A stretch of 64,000 bases of DNA, from NCBI GenBank assembly GCA_030068145.1, contig JAPJBO010000553.1:62001-126000 (forward strand). Reading direction: 5' to 3'. Shown here piece by piece: positions 10,584 to 21,329 of this stretch (positions are counted from its first letter, which is position 1; every line of letters starts with the position of its first letter). This DNA is from Diplonema papillatum (lineage: Eukaryota; Euglenozoa; Diplonemea; Diplonemida; Diplonemidae). Position numbers and translations under genes: made by a program. The notes under the pieces are model-generated. The model worked only from the letters and a program-made list of their open reading frames with translations, searched no databases and was not told where the DNA came from.

Positions 10584-12847
10584 AGAATGGACGTCCCTCC
10601 GCTTTGAGATCACTGCAGTAGCAGGCTCTTGAAGCTTCGAGAATGTCCAGCTGAAATGCTCTCTGTGTCCTGTTGCTGGTGATAACAGAAACCCCGCCGG
10701 GCGTTTCCGATAGTGGTAGTAACAAAGACACCAGTTTGCACATCGCATTCATCGGCGCACCATGTCCGAGAGCTGTAAGCTTTCAGTGAGCAACAAACAG
10801 CAAGTGAGCACAGGCGGCTACACGAGTACTGTGGGGCGTATCGTGCGGAACTCGGGAGAACCTGACTACACTCGAAGCAGTTCTTTCTGACCTGTGGTAC
10901 ATGATTGGAGCTGCCGTCTACAGCTATGTCCTCCGCGTCACAAGCTTCCGTCGCGCTGCACTCATCACGGCACACGCAAAACACTTCGCGCAATTCTTGG
11001 TGGATCGGTCCTCTTGCTACCTTTTGTCTCCGATTGATACTTGCACGGCTGAGACTACCGGTTCGGTCAACACAACGCGAGGCGTGGCCCCAAATTAAGC
11101 TAATCCGCCCGCAGCCCAATAACCCGCGCCGGGCTTCTGTCGTCAAGCCAGAAATGTCTTGCCTCCTGTTTGTGTTCTAGCAAACAAACAGGACAAGCTG
11201 CTAAGTGAAGCTTCACCTTCTTTTTCTGCGGTTGGCCGTTCGTGGTATGCGTGCACCCCTTCCTAAACGGGGAAGGAAGCTACAAGACGAAGCATATTGG
11301 AACCAAAATTTGTGTTCGTGCCTGAACTGGGATGCTGTACCTATGCATGACATACAGTGTAGACATACAGTGTAGCTCCGGTGCTAACTTCGTCTTCATC
11401 GCCTCACAACTACAACGTCGTAGTACGAAAAGAAAACACCTGAAAAGAAAAAGCGGAGTGGCGCCCCACAGCAACTAAGCGGGAACCACACGTGACAGCA
11501 CGAAAAAAAATGCTCGTCAGCGGGAAAAAGTTGAGAGTGCGGCCTGAGGAGTACGAAAGCCACTTCCAAGCAAAATGGTATGCCTACTCTCGTTTAGCCA
11601 AATAGACCGGTGCCCGAGAAGGGCATTAGTCGCCAAGATTGTCCTTCGTTGGACAACAGGTGATTCACGCCACTTCATCGTGCGAGCGAGTCTCAGAACT
11701 TGAAATTGTGACCAAGATGGAAACTGACGGTTCTTGCATAGGGTCGCTCAGAGAGCGTGCTGCAGTATGGCTTGTGCAAACAGCATCGGGTTGCTCAGAA
11801 AACGTGCTGCAGTACGGCTTGTGCAAAAACACCGCGCAGCAAGCACCGCAAGATGTAATAGAAGTCTCGATTGCGGGTGGATGACAACCGCTCCTGATCT
11901 ATCCATCCCACCTCACCCTTCGGGCAGGAGCATTTTCCAGCCCTAAAGCAGCGCGTTCCCCGACTGCGAAGGCTGTATTCGCTTTGAGACTCAACCCATT
12001 TCCAGGTTAGCCCAATGTACCCACACAGCCACTCGGACCCCGCCGCAAAGGCCACGCGCAACGTTTACCGGCAGCTTTTGACCGGCCCCAACGGGGGTGC
12101 ATGCGAGGTATGTTGAAGTCTCCCATCAAAACGCTGCCCGCTGGTTAGACTATGCAATACACAAATTGAAGAAGACCAGTGCAGCGAGGAGGACTCGCGG
12201 CTCCAACGGAAGGGGTGGCCGCCCCCCTTCCTTGGGAGAGTCCCTCCCAGTCTTAATTGTCTCGACTCGCTCTGCTGCCAGCGTTTTCTGGCAACGAAAA
12301 TCGCTGGGAGACCTGGCGTGCCCCGTCGAGGTGTGCAAAGTGGCAATCCGCGTGCGAGTCTTTTACTGTTCACTAACTCATCGACAAACAGCCGATTATG
12401 AACACCCTCATAAGGGGTGACTACTACGGGAAGGAACCATCTGTTAAGAAGATGAAGCATAAGCCCGTAGCCGTCGTGATGCGAAATAAGTTGCTACAGG
12501 TATTCCACAATGTTTCCCCTTAGTCCCTTGACCAGACAGAGACACACACACCGACGCTCATCACGTGCACCAGGAGACTGATAATCTTTCAGCACATGTA
12601 TTTAGAACTTGCCGGCTAGAGGGCGTCAACTATACGGCACGTGCCTCCTTGGTATATTCTGGACACGACGTGCATTCTCACACTGCGTGCTGGTTCAAGG
12701 GAGTCCTCCCCGAGGCGGACTGCGCTCTCGCAAGCCGTTTTGCAATCTTCAGAGCCAAAACACAAACAGGGCCAGCCCAGGTTGTCACCTGCACAGCGGC
12801 GGCAGTTCTCCAAACTGCTGAACGGCAACAGCCACGAGAGCAGATGG
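10584..12847. other. Intergenic region with a 47-bp tandem duplication
   Basis: I find no supported gene between the RING-CH gene and the unknown gene at 12848. A 47-bp unit is duplicated in tandem at 11741-11787 and 11788-11834 with a few mismatches (landmarks GCTCAGA, CGTGCTGCAGTA, GGCTTGTGCAAA). An upstream exon of the next gene could lie at about 12785-12847, where the reading frame is open and protein-like. Confidence 0.5.
11741..11834. repeat. 47-bp tandem duplication (two units)
   Basis: Two adjacent units, 11741-11787 and 11788-11834, match over most of their length with scattered substitutions, so the duplication is not fresh. No function is suggested. Confidence 0.75.
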
Positions 12848-13996
12848 ATGAAAGCGAAACTGAAGGTGGCGTACAAGGCACGCGTCCACACCGAAGGGGC
12901 GCCCAGCCCCGATCTCGACGGGTCGGCTGGCACGCAAGACTCGTTGAACACGCAGCAGTACTGGCAGCAGATGCAGCACCTGAACCACTTGAACAGAAAG
13001 CGGCGCACCGGCGAGGAATGGCAACCCAGGGGGAGGTCGTCGGTGTCGCCTGTCGCGCTCGCGATGACGGACGCGTCCTACTCTGAAAACAGGAAGCACA
13101 CCGCCCACAACAACAGCAGCTCAACCCCGCCCAAGCAGCACCAGCTCTTACCGCAGCAACTCGACAGTCGCCGCCACGACCTGATCCGGCAAAATGGGCT
13201 GGGCAACGGGTTCAGCGGAGGTGCTGGTCACGTCGGCTTCGGCCGCGAAGCGAAGAACACCTTCACCAACACCGCATCCACCACCAATGGTAAGCCGAAC
13301 GGGAAGAGTGTCGGTTACCACGACCCAAGCAACTTCGACCTCGCGTCGCCGGTTGTCAGGCAAGGCACGCCGCCGACGACACCCACCCGCCGGCAGCTCC
13401 GCCCGGAAAATGCGTGGCCCGCTCAAGCGAAGGACCGGTTCACGGACACCGACGAGGTCGCTGCCGGGGAGCACGGAAGGAGTGCCGCCGCAGTACCGCA
13501 GTCTGCGCTGCTGGAGCAGCGGGACGCGCGCAATTCGGCCCGCCGCGTCGTGAAAAAAGCGTGCTTCACACGCGCTCGCAGCGACCCGAACCTGACCTGC
13601 GGGACGGAAGACCTAGAGCCAGAGGCCTCGGGGACTGTGGTCAGCGACGGCGACAGGGCTGTCGTCGGATCGTCGCATGGCCGTTTCCGGCGGCAGCTTG
13701 CAGATGCGAAAACGGCGGACGGGATGCTCAACAAGCAGAGCGGAGCGGACTTGCTCTGCTCGAGCACGAGAAGGCCTGACACAGCGAGTTCGCAGCGCAG
13801 CAGTAAAATGCCGGCCACTTTCGTATCCGAGGTCGTCCGTTCCCCGCACCCGCGCAGCGGGTCTCGCAGTGACTACAAGCACCACGGCATTGGCATTTCC
13901 GACCACACCTTCTCCGCCCGGTGGATGAATCCTTCCTCTTTCGTAGACCAGCGCGTGCCCATCGTACCTTACGACGCGGTCAGAAATGGAGCATAG
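12848..13996 (+). CDS. Unknown, largely disordered basic protein
   Basis: I do not recognise this protein. From the ATG at 12848 the frame gives 382 residues rich in Ser, Arg, Asn, Gln and Thr. The frame is open upstream to 12641 without an ATG, and the sequence already looks protein-like from about 12785, so this may be an internal exon of a longer gene. The first 60 residues are basic (MKAKLKVAYKARVH). The middle has runs of Ser, Asn and Gln, and a conserved-looking C-terminus reads DHTFSARWMNPSSF. Third-position GC is high as in neighbouring genes, which supports real coding. A strong donor-like GAG|GTAAGT lies 40 bp past the stop (about 14038). A LINE sits immediately downstream. Confidence 0.55.
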   Translation: MKAKLKVAYKARVHTEGAPSPDLDGSAGTQDSLNTQQYWQQMQHLNHLNRKRRTGEEWQPRGRSSVSPVALAMTDASYSENRKHTAHNNSSSTPPKQHQLLPQQLDSRRHDLIRQNGLGNGFSGGAGHVGFGREAKNTFTNTASTTNGKPNGKSVGYHDPSNFDLASPVVRQGTPPTTPTRRQLRPENAWPAQAKDRFTDTDEVAAGEHGRSAAAVPQSALLEQRDARNSARRVVKKACFTRARSDPNLTCGTEDLEPEASGTVVSDGDRAVVGSSHGRFRRQLADAKTADGMLNKQSGADLLCSSTRRPDTASSQRSSKMPATFVSEVVRSPHPRSGSRSDYKHHGIGISDHTFSARWMNPSSFVDQRVPIVPYDAVRNGA

Positions 13997-14186
13997 CCGT
14001 TCGCAGCTGCCGCCGTCAGGTGGCCCGATACATACTGAGGTAAGTTGCTCCGATCACCGGTCGGTTCTGCGATGGTTGTATCTGTCTCTGAAACTGTGCT
14101 TATGGAGCAGGAGCTCCGTCCCCTCAAGGCACAGATCGGAACACTGCTCGAGGGGGTTGCTTTCACGTGACTGTTGATCGGCCTAG

Positions 14187-17033
14187 GTGTCCGCGTTGTC
14201 TTTCCGAGAAGACTCTTACCAGTTCATTTTTCCCTACGCTGTCGAACTTTCGCAAACGGCGAGTTGCAGCAGGTGGGACTTTGGTGCGAGCTTCTTTGTT
14301 ATTGTTTTGGCCGGGAAAAAGGAACCCGAGTTCGCCCCCTTCCTGCGAGAATATGGTGACTTTATTGCGCAACACCCGTGCCAACTGGGCCCCATCACGG
14401 CCGACCGCCTACGGTCGATAGCGAGGAAGAAAGGTGTGCAATCGTCATGCGGCGTGGACGGCTGGCGCATGCGAGAAGTTGCGGCCCTGCCGGACACAAT
14501 CCTGGAAGGGTTTGCTGCAGTACTGAACGAAGTCGAGGAGACGGGCCTATGGCCCGACGGGGTTCTAGACGCGCTAGTCACCCTGATTCCCAAGGGAGAA
14601 GGAGATGACCCCCTGAAGCTGCGGCCCATCACCGTCTCCAGTGTCGTTTATCGTCTTTGGGCTAGTGTGCGTCTGCAGGAGGTTCTTGTCTGGCAAGAGC
14701 AGTGGATACACGAGTCTCAACATGGCTTCCGGAAAGGCCACTCCTGCGACGACGTCGTCATGGACATCGCGCTGTCGATAGAGGAATCCCTTATTAACGG
14801 AACGCCGCTACATGGGATCGCGCTCGACTTTGCGAAATGTTTTGACCGCGTTCCACAAGGTTTGGTACTCGACCTAGTTGAGGCTCTGGGGCTGCATGAG
14901 CGTGTGCTGGCGCCGCTGCGCCACGTCTATAAGTACCTCAGACGTCGTTTTAAGTACCCGCTGGGAGTGGGCGATGAATTCAAGGTCACGAACGGCATCC
15001 TCCAAGGCTGCCCTATCTCCGTGGTCCTGATCAACGCCCTTCTGTCCGTGCTCTCGAAAGCCCTGGTCAGCCGGGCACGAGTGAGTCCGAAGTCCTTTGC
15101 TGATGACTTGTACCTCCTCTCGCGACTCGCGAAGCTGCTCCAGGAAGGAATAGAAGTCACCGCGATATTCGGGAGTCTGACCGGCCTCGCTCTCAACGAA
15201 GGCAAGTGTGCCTCCTTCTCGACGTCGGAAAAAGGCCCCCGTCTCGAGGTTGGAGGCAAGGCGGTGAAGTCGGTGAAGACCGTTAAGGTTCTGGGCGTTC
15301 CCCTGGGCACAGAAGGGCCTGTGGACAACGGTAGGTCTGACGCGACCGTGGAAGCCGCAGCCAGGCTGGAAGCGTCGCCACTGAAGCCGCGCACCAAGTT
15401 CCGCGTCATGCAGACGATCGCGGCATCCGCGCACTACGGCGCGGCCTACTGCGCCAACTCGGCCGGTGGCTTTGCGAACAACTCCGTCCTTCGCACGGCT
15501 CTCTCCGCCTGCTTGATTCCTCGCTCAAATCGGGCGAAGAGCCCCCTCGCGACACTTACCCTTGTTGCGAAGGCGCACTTGTGCGATCCGGCATGCGCCT
15601 CCGGGTACAGCTCACTCCGCACCGCCGCGAAGCAATACCAGAAGGAGAGGTTTCGGCTGCGAATGGATGCCCTTCTTGTATCCGGGGCTGACGCCTCCTT
15701 AAAGGGCCCCGTCGGGCTGATATCCAATCTCCTTCGAGAGATACGTTTCCTGCCGGCGAAGCGGCACAGTTTCGAGTTGCTATCGTTCGAAGGTGCGACC
15801 GTGCCTTTTTCCGGGAAGGAGACACTGCACTTCGTCCGTGAGGGCCTGCGTCTTCGAGCGTGGCGCTACCTGACGACACAAAGGCAAGGCTACTCGGGTA
15901 TCGAGAGGGGGGTGGATGTGCGCCTGCTGAACAGACTGTGGCAGAACCGCGCGACGGAGGACAGGCTCAGCTTTGCAATCCGCAAATGCATCGCAGGAGC
16001 GGTGTACTCTCGCGAGTGGTGCAACAGAAAATGGGGAACGGATGACGGCGTATGCGAGTTCTGCGACGGTGGGACGCCGGGGACCCTGCTGCACTATTTC
16101 TGGGAATGCCCGGGACCGGGGGGCAGGTGGGTCAATCTACGTTGCCGACTCGACGTCGCAGGAGTGGCGGCACAGAATATGCCCCTATGCCTGAGCACAC
16201 GGGGGATTCCCCCCATCGGAACCCCGCCGGTACTCGTGGAGAGGGTCCAGAAGCTGATCGGGACCATCTCCATCGAGATGGCGCAAGCGCAGCGTAATAT
16301 CGCGACGACGCGCCCCTGGGAGCTTGCCTCCGCCGCGGCAGGGAGATATGACGTTGAGCTGGCAAGGGACAGCCGTGAGCTCCTCACGAAGCAGATCGGG
16401 ACGCGCTTCGCGGCGACGCTAGTCTACTGGCTAAGGAATCTACGTTGGGTCAACACCCCCCCTCTCCCTACGACCGGCGTGGAACTCGCTTTGGATTTTG
16501 AGGCCTACACGCGATCCAAGCTGCCTGGGGAAACGTTTGCCGAAAAAGGGTTGCAGATAGGATATCTAACACGAGCCATCAACGACCTAAGCTTTGCTGA
16601 CACGGGGGCCTCAGCCTTCCCCGGGAAGTGGCGTCAGGGTGTATGCTCTTTACGCTGTCTGGGTGCGCCGGCAATGCCGGGATTCACACACCGTCCACGT
16701 TTTGCGGCTGGACGGAGGACAGAGGCGATGTTAAACGGCATAGTAGCAGTTTGCTCCAAAGACAGCTGGAATGACGCCAAACCCGTGTACCCTCAGGACG
16801 TAGCCTTCGCTCAATGGAAGCTGAAGTTTCCCATCAAGGTGTTAGCCGCCGCCGTAGGCCGCGCAGTCGCGAGGAAGAAGAGGGCCCGCAGCGTTACAAG
16901 GCGGCGATCCCCCGCGAGACGAGCTCGCCCGCCGGCCAGAGCGCCCGCTGCAGCACCAACTCCGGTGCCGCCACTCACTGTAGCAGAGCCGCAACCTGCA
17001 GCGCGCCTCCGGAGCGACTTACGCCCGCCGTAG
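14187..17033 (+). CDS. LINE-type reverse transcriptase ORF with C-terminal zinc knuckle
   Basis: A single 2.8-kb frame encodes a non-LTR retrotransposon reverse transcriptase. Landmarks in order are CGVDGWRM, LIPKGEGD followed by LRPITVSS, the palm core HGFRKGHSCDD, LDFAKCFDRVP, GILQGCPIS, the catalytic FADDLYLL box, and KVLGVPLG. After a long thumb/connection region comes a CCHC-type knuckle (CEFC...H...C, about 16053-16112). The protein ends in an Arg-rich then Pro/Ala-rich tail. The frame opens at 14187 just after a stop and the first ATG is at 14469, upstream of the catalytic core, so the true 5' start is unclear. I see no apurinic endonuclease domain in frame; the element is either 5'-truncated or has an unrecognised 5' part. 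The long uninterrupted frame argues for a young insertion. Confidence 0.88.
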   Translation: MSALSFREDSYQFIFPYAVELSQTASCSRWDFGASFFVIVLAGKKEPEFAPFLREYGDFIAQHPCQLGPITADRLRSIARKKGVQSSCGVDGWRMREVAALPDTILEGFAAVLNEVEETGLWPDGVLDALVTLIPKGEGDDPLKLRPITVSSVVYRLWASVRLQEVLVWQEQWIHESQHGFRKGHSCDDVVMDIALSIEESLINGTPLHGIALDFAKCFDRVPQGLVLDLVEALGLHERVLAPLRHVYKYLRRRFKYPLGVGDEFKVTNGILQGCPISVVLINALLSVLSKALVSRARVSPKSFADDLYLLSRLAKLLQEGIEVTAIFGSLTGLALNEGKCASFSTSEKGPRLEVGGKAVKSVKTVKVLGVPLGTEGPVDNGRSDATVEAAARLEASPLKPRTKFRVMQTIAASAHYGAAYCANSAGGFANNSVLRTALSACLIPRSNRAKSPLATLTLVAKAHLCDPACASGYSSLRTAAKQYQKERFRLRMDALLVSGADASLKGPVGLISNLLREIRFLPAKRHSFELLSFEGATVPFSGKETLHFVREGLRLRAWRYLTTQRQGYSGIERGVDVRLLNRLWQNRATEDRLSFAIRKCIAGAVYSREWCNRKWGTDDGVCEFCDGGTPGTLLHYFWECPGPGGRWVNLRCRLDVAGVAAQNMPLCLSTRGIPPIGTPPVLVERVQKLIGTISIEMAQAQRNIATTRPWELASAAAGRYDVELARDSRELLTKQIGTRFAATLVYWLRNLRWVNTPPLPTTGVELALDFEAYTRSKLPGETFAEKGLQIGYLTRAINDLSFADTGASAFPGKWRQGVCSLRCLGAPAMPGFTHRPRFAAGRRTEAMLNGIVAVCSKDSWNDAKPVYPQDVAFAQWKLKFPIKVLAAAVGRAVARKKRARSVTRRRSPARRARPPARAPAAAPTPVPPLTVAEPQPAARLRSDLRPP

Positions 17034-17096
17034 CAGTGCGAAGAGAAGTGAGGAGACCGGAAACTCCCCGGAGAGATGGTCCCTGCACTCTAACTC

Positions 17097-17119
17097 GTCT
17101 CTCTCTCTCTCTCTCTCTT
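17097..17119. repeat. (TC)n microsatellite at LINE 3' end
   Basis: A run of about eleven TC units directly follows the LINE 3' tail. Some LINE families end in a simple repeat rather than poly(A), so this may mark the exact 3' end of the element. Confidence 0.85.
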
Positions 17120-18861
17120 GTTTTGGGTTCAGGACTGCTCTCTCGTGACCAGCTTCTCGTACGTTTTTTCGAGAATTAAGGAATCAGTAAGTGAGGTCCT
17201 CAGCCGACCCTTCTGCGGGTGTCACGCTCAATCAACATCGCTCTCGCAAATTGATGGCGTCGAGCGGTCCTGTCCTTTCGCCAGTTCTTTGCAAGTATGG
17301 GCACACCCAATATCTCCGCAACGAGCCTACAGCAGCCAGCAGAATTCGCAACTGGGGGGACCACAAAGACGTCGGATGCCAGTGGAGTGGCGGGTTTGCA
17401 TAGACCACAAAAAATTCTATAGAGGTGACCGTTTGCATTTTTGCGAAACGTCGTCAGCGAGTGCAAGCCATGAAGGCGGCGTGTAGACGAGGATAAGGCG
17501 CCGCCCACATTTGTACTGTCTTAGTAACCCCTTCAAAGCAATTCCGGCACATATTTCTCGATGACAAGGCGAAGCATCAACGAATGACTGAAAGACTGGC
17601 CAGAGGATCGAATGGCCAACCGGATGTAAGACGGTGAACTTATTCCCGCCCGTCAGTGCCAGACTCGATGCCCGCTGCGGTATGACGTGCCTCACCGTCA
17701 TTTGGACGCGATCCCAGTAAAAAGACAGAGTCGCTTTCCTCTTTTTAAGCCACGTCTGTCTTCGTCTGCTCCACCGGCGTCAGAGCAATTCAGCCGACGA
17801 ATTATTTCCATATTACATGACTCCAATCCATACCGACACATGATAGGGTTCTCACGAGGGAAGAAGGGATAATGACCAACATGCCCCCATGGTTTGACCA
17901 GCTTTTCAAATTTGCCCGCGGATAATCTTACTATAAGTTTGTCCCTGCATTTACTACTTTTTACGAGGTTGCCACAACTGTGTGTGTGTAATGAGCAATC
18001 GTGGAAGGTCGCTATGGGATGTTGGTAATTCTTCCCAACCTGTAAACACTAGCTTTGTACACGTCTAGCCAGACGTGGCGTCATGTAGCAAACAACACCT
18101 TATTTCACTCAAAAATTGTACCCGGAGACGTCATGTAGCCTTTGGCATTCCAAGCATGACCTGCACGGTCCCGAGCCCTCTGAATTACAGGAGAACAAGA
18201 GCAATTGACACACCGGTCGCTGCCGGTGTCGGGAATGTCTCTGGGTTCTGTCTTCTTCTCCATTCCAGCCTTCAGTTTTCCAGCACGACGCGAGAGCCCG
18301 ATTGAACTACCCCAGCTTTTTGTTTCTCCTCGGGATTGTCCCCTTTTGGCGAGATGAATATGCTGTGTTCGCTGCTCGTGTTGCCTTTGTCGTTTCCTGA
18401 TCCACAGCAGCAGGGATTTGGTGTGCACTCATTCACTACCGGAGTCAAAACACGTGTCACGTGCCAAATGAGAACTGTATGCTTATGGCAGGCACACGAT
18501 TGGACTGGTTATGTCTCGGCTGGCTGCTCAAATGCTATCAGGGCTGAAATACGACATACATGAGGCTCCTGCCATGATGTCGGCGGTAGGCTGGATAATG
18601 CACTCGTGGCGCATCAATTCGTTAACAATTGGACCATCTGCATGCTGACCAAGCTCCGGATTACCGCAGCCCTAATTGACTACTTGAGCCGGAAACAAGA
18701 AGACACATGGAGGAAAATTCAATACTTTGAAGACTGTCTCGTGGTTAGTAGTGCTGCTTGTAGGATCCTGCTCATTGATCATAGTTCAAAACCTTCTCGT
18801 TGCCTGTGACGTAGTCGACGTAGTTCCCGTTAGGTCTCCTAAACAAAACGTAGAAATAATC
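17120..18861. other. Intergenic region between the LINE and the cathepsin array
   Basis: I see no supported gene in this 1.7-kb stretch. The open frame that runs into the first cathepsin copy from 18727 lacks an ATG. The sequence just upstream of the first cathepsin start codon is unrelated to the spacers that precede the other four copies. Confidence 0.55.
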
Positions 18862-19815
18862 ATGAGGACTGCTGCGTTTGTGACGCTGTTTGCGGCGGTC
18901 GCCGCGACGGAAGCTCCGAGGCGTGGAGACATATGGACGCGTGAGCAGGAGTTGGCAGCCGGCTACAAGGAAGTGGTGATGAGCCCCCAGCCGCACACGT
19001 ACGTTGGGGCGATGCCCGAGAACTTCAACTGGGGCAACGTGAACGGGACGAACTTCTTGACGAAGAACCTGAACCAGCACATTCCCCAGTACTGCGGGTC
19101 GTGCTGGGCCCACGGTCCTATCTCTGCGCTCGGTGACAGAATCAAGATCGCAAGGAAAGGTAAGGGAGTCGACATCAACCTGTCCGTGCAGCACGTGTTG
19201 AACTGCGGATCGATTGCTGGATCGTGCCACGGAGGATCTCCGGGAATGGTGAACCAGTGGATCCACAGCAACGCCGGAGGAGTTGTGTACGACACATGCA
19301 ACCCGTACCTTGCCTGCTCCAGCGAGTCGACGGAAGGTTTCTGCGGCAAGGTGGACACCAAGTGCTCGGCTGAGAACGTTTGCAGAACGTGCAGCACGTT
19401 CACTGCCGACGGTGGCAAGTGCGTGCCGATTGCGAAGTACCCCAACGCGACGGTTTCCGAGTACGGAACTGCCAACGGCGAGCAGGCGATCATGGCTGAG
19501 ATCTTCGCACGTGGTCCAGTGGCCGGTGGAGTGGACGCCACGCAGATCCTGAACTACCAGGGCGGCGTGTTGAAGGCACCGTGCACTGGCATTGACCACG
19601 CCATCTCGATTGTTGGCTTCGGTACCGACGGTGCCACGCCGTACTGGATCATCAGGAACTCGTGGGGCGAGTACTGGGGCGAGATGGGCTACTTCAGAAT
19701 CGCCAGAGCCACCGGCCAGGACGCGTGCACGAGCCAGACTGGTTACTGGGCCGTGCCCAAGGGCTTCTCGCTTGCCAACTACCCTTGCGATGAAGATGGC
19801 AGCAACTGCCAGTAG
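18862..19815 (+). CDS. Cathepsin Z/X-type cysteine protease, array copy 1
   Basis: Cathepsin Z (X) is a papain-family carboxypeptidase acting in lysosome-like or secreted compartments. The 317-residue product has a signal peptide (about 1-17), a short propeptide, and a mature domain starting near MPENFNWGNV (51-60). HIPQY (73-77) is the mini-loop diagnostic of cathepsin Z, directly followed by the catalytic cysteine in CGSCWAH (Cys81). The catalytic histidine is in DHAISIVGFG (His246) and the asparagine in RNSWGEYWGE (Asn266). Many cysteines suggest a disulphide-rich secreted enzyme. The protein is identical to the other four copies; this copy differs at three synonymous sites near its 5' half (for example ATA for ATC at Ile25). 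Homology with the other copies starts at the ATG itself; the upstream flank is unrelated. No intron is present. Confidence 0.95.
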   Translation: MRTAAFVTLFAAVAATEAPRRGDIWTREQELAAGYKEVVMSPQPHTYVGAMPENFNWGNVNGTNFLTKNLNQHIPQYCGSCWAHGPISALGDRIKIARKGKGVDINLSVQHVLNCGSIAGSCHGGSPGMVNQWIHSNAGGVVYDTCNPYLACSSESTEGFCGKVDTKCSAENVCRTCSTFTADGGKCVPIAKYPNATVSEYGTANGEQAIMAEIFARGPVAGGVDATQILNYQGGVLKAPCTGIDHAISIVGFGTDGATPYWIIRNSWGEYWGEMGYFRIARATGQDACTSQTGYWAVPKGFSLANYPCDEDGSNCQ

Positions 19816-21329
19816 GAACTTGCAATTTCCAGCGAAACGATGTTTCGTAGTCTTTGAACGTGCATCACACCGCCAAAGCCTCCACCTTCTTTTTTTTTGA
19901 AAGCTTTCCACAAGATTCATTTTCCCTCCTGCATAAATTTCTTTGCGACCACCGTATACGTGTTGTTTGTTCAATTAGTCCCATTTGTTCGATGTTTCGC
20001 CCAATACTACCGAACACAACGCCGCTTACCAAGCGCACATGAGCTCGAAGGTAGTGAAGAAGTGACTGGTGGTTTTTGCTTTCTGTCTCAGACGTTATTT
20101 TGTTACTTCGCATTTCTTTTGTTGAAAGCAGGGAAAGATCTGACGGGGAGAGTACGTATGTTGACCACCGGCAGCGCATGCGGAAGGACGGGATCCACGT
20201 CGTGACTTTGTTGACGAGAACTACGATGGAGCGATGTGGATTGTCGTGAAGGCTATTCAATGCAGAGTACCTGAGTGAGTGGGTGATAATCAAAGGCCGC
20301 CGGTGTTAAGAAGTTTCGGTGTCACAACAAATCGACACGTGGCACTCGGTTTTTAAGAAGAGCAGTAATCAACCACTGGCTATTACAGTCCGAGCATGTG
20401 TTAATAGTCATAGGTTCCGCGCTGACCTTTTCTATGAGAGAGACAACAAAGCAAGTCAAAGGGCGTGAGTCTCGAAACCGCAAGGCAGCGATGCATAACG
20501 TTGTAACTGAGAATCCAAACAATCTGACGCGATCTTATCCCATCGTTGGAGTTTAATTGCAAGCAGTCTGGCGATATCTGCATTTTTCACTCAGCGCAAT
20601 ATCGGTGTTTGTTTCCCGTCCAGCTCGTCTGCCTCGGGGGTACTCTCTTTCTTCGTTGGTAACGTGTTTCCTTGATTCCACCCGTCTGTGTGCGTCTTCG
20701 TCTTCGATTGTGGCGAGTCTTTTCGCCACTTGTTGCCAGAGGCGATCTCAGTGTTGCCGCCGTTGATGTCGCTTTTGCTGGAGGGATGGGCGCCGGAGCC
20801 TGCCGTTTCCTTCGTGGCGCTGAGGTCGATGGTGTCAGAAGGCTCTGATAGTTAATGATCCAAACCAATCTGGCATCGTTTGTTCTGATGGTCAGGTGCG
20901 CGCTTGGCGCCTTTCCCCTTCTACCCTACGGGCTTCAGGTTCTTCCAAGTTTGTGCTTCCCCAGTTCTGACTGCTCTCGTAGTAGCAGCATCACGTGTGT
21001 GTTTCACTCGTTTCAGCGGCCGTGCCTGCTTTTCCTCTGCGCTATTCAGTGTGGCGCTCTTCCTAGCTGTCTTCGGCTGTCCCTGGTCGCACAGTCTGTT
21101 CAGGTCTACATCGGATGCCGCTTCGAGTTTCAGTATTCCTCCTTAAATGGTCACCATACGACGCACTGGAAGTGCCACAAGCGGGCGCCCATCTTGTTGC
21201 ACGTCGATGACATTACAGCCTCGGTTTCTATGACTACAACGATTCCCGCCCACTCGGCTGGAGCCACACTGTGGGAAAACAATGAAATCTCCCCCCACTA
21301 CCAGATCTTAATCATAGCAACACAGTAAA
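19816..21329. repeat. Cathepsin array spacer S1
   Basis: This 1514-bp spacer is closely similar to S2 and S4 but carries scattered substitutions and small insertions or deletions (for example a different stretch at 20140-20240). It contains no supported gene. Its last bases (AACACAGTAAA before ATG) are shared by copies 2, 3 and 5 and nearly by copy 4; they should contain the promoter and 5' leader. The ACAG just before the ATG could be a splice acceptor of a leader intron, which cannot be tested here. Part of the spacer (about 20560-20720) resembles 63370-63520 in the TOR intron. Confidence 0.85.

Larger units (their letters stand above)
14050..17120 (+). mobile_element. LINE (non-LTR retrotransposon), probably 5'-truncated, with (TC)n end
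   Basis: The element contains the reverse transcriptase frame at 14187-17033 and a short 3' untranslated tail of about 65 bp that runs into a (TC)n tract at 17097-17119. Its 5' edge is not defined; it lies somewhere between 14038 (a GAG|GTAAGT donor-like site after the preceding gene) and about 14300, where reverse-transcriptase similarity begins. The last 50 bp before the (TC)n tract (ACCGGAAACTCCCCGGAGAG...ACTCGTCTC) recur in diverged form at 63043-63092 inside the TOR intron. No target-site duplication could be identified by eye. Confidence 0.75.

Noticed and set aside
12000-12460. Possible gene from overlapping frames of about 130 codons on both strands
   Set aside because: Frames on both strands are of similar length and none resembles a protein family.
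18727-18861. N-terminal extension of cathepsin copy 1 with a hydrophobic segment
   Set aside because: The frame begins with a non-ATG codon, and homology with the other copies starts at the ATG at 18862, which already provides a signal peptide.
21110-21260. FLYWCH-type zinc finger in the cathepsin spacers (HWKCHKRAP...H)
   Set aside because: Only one or two of the family's landmarks fit, the frame differs between spacer copies, and no longer protein context exists.
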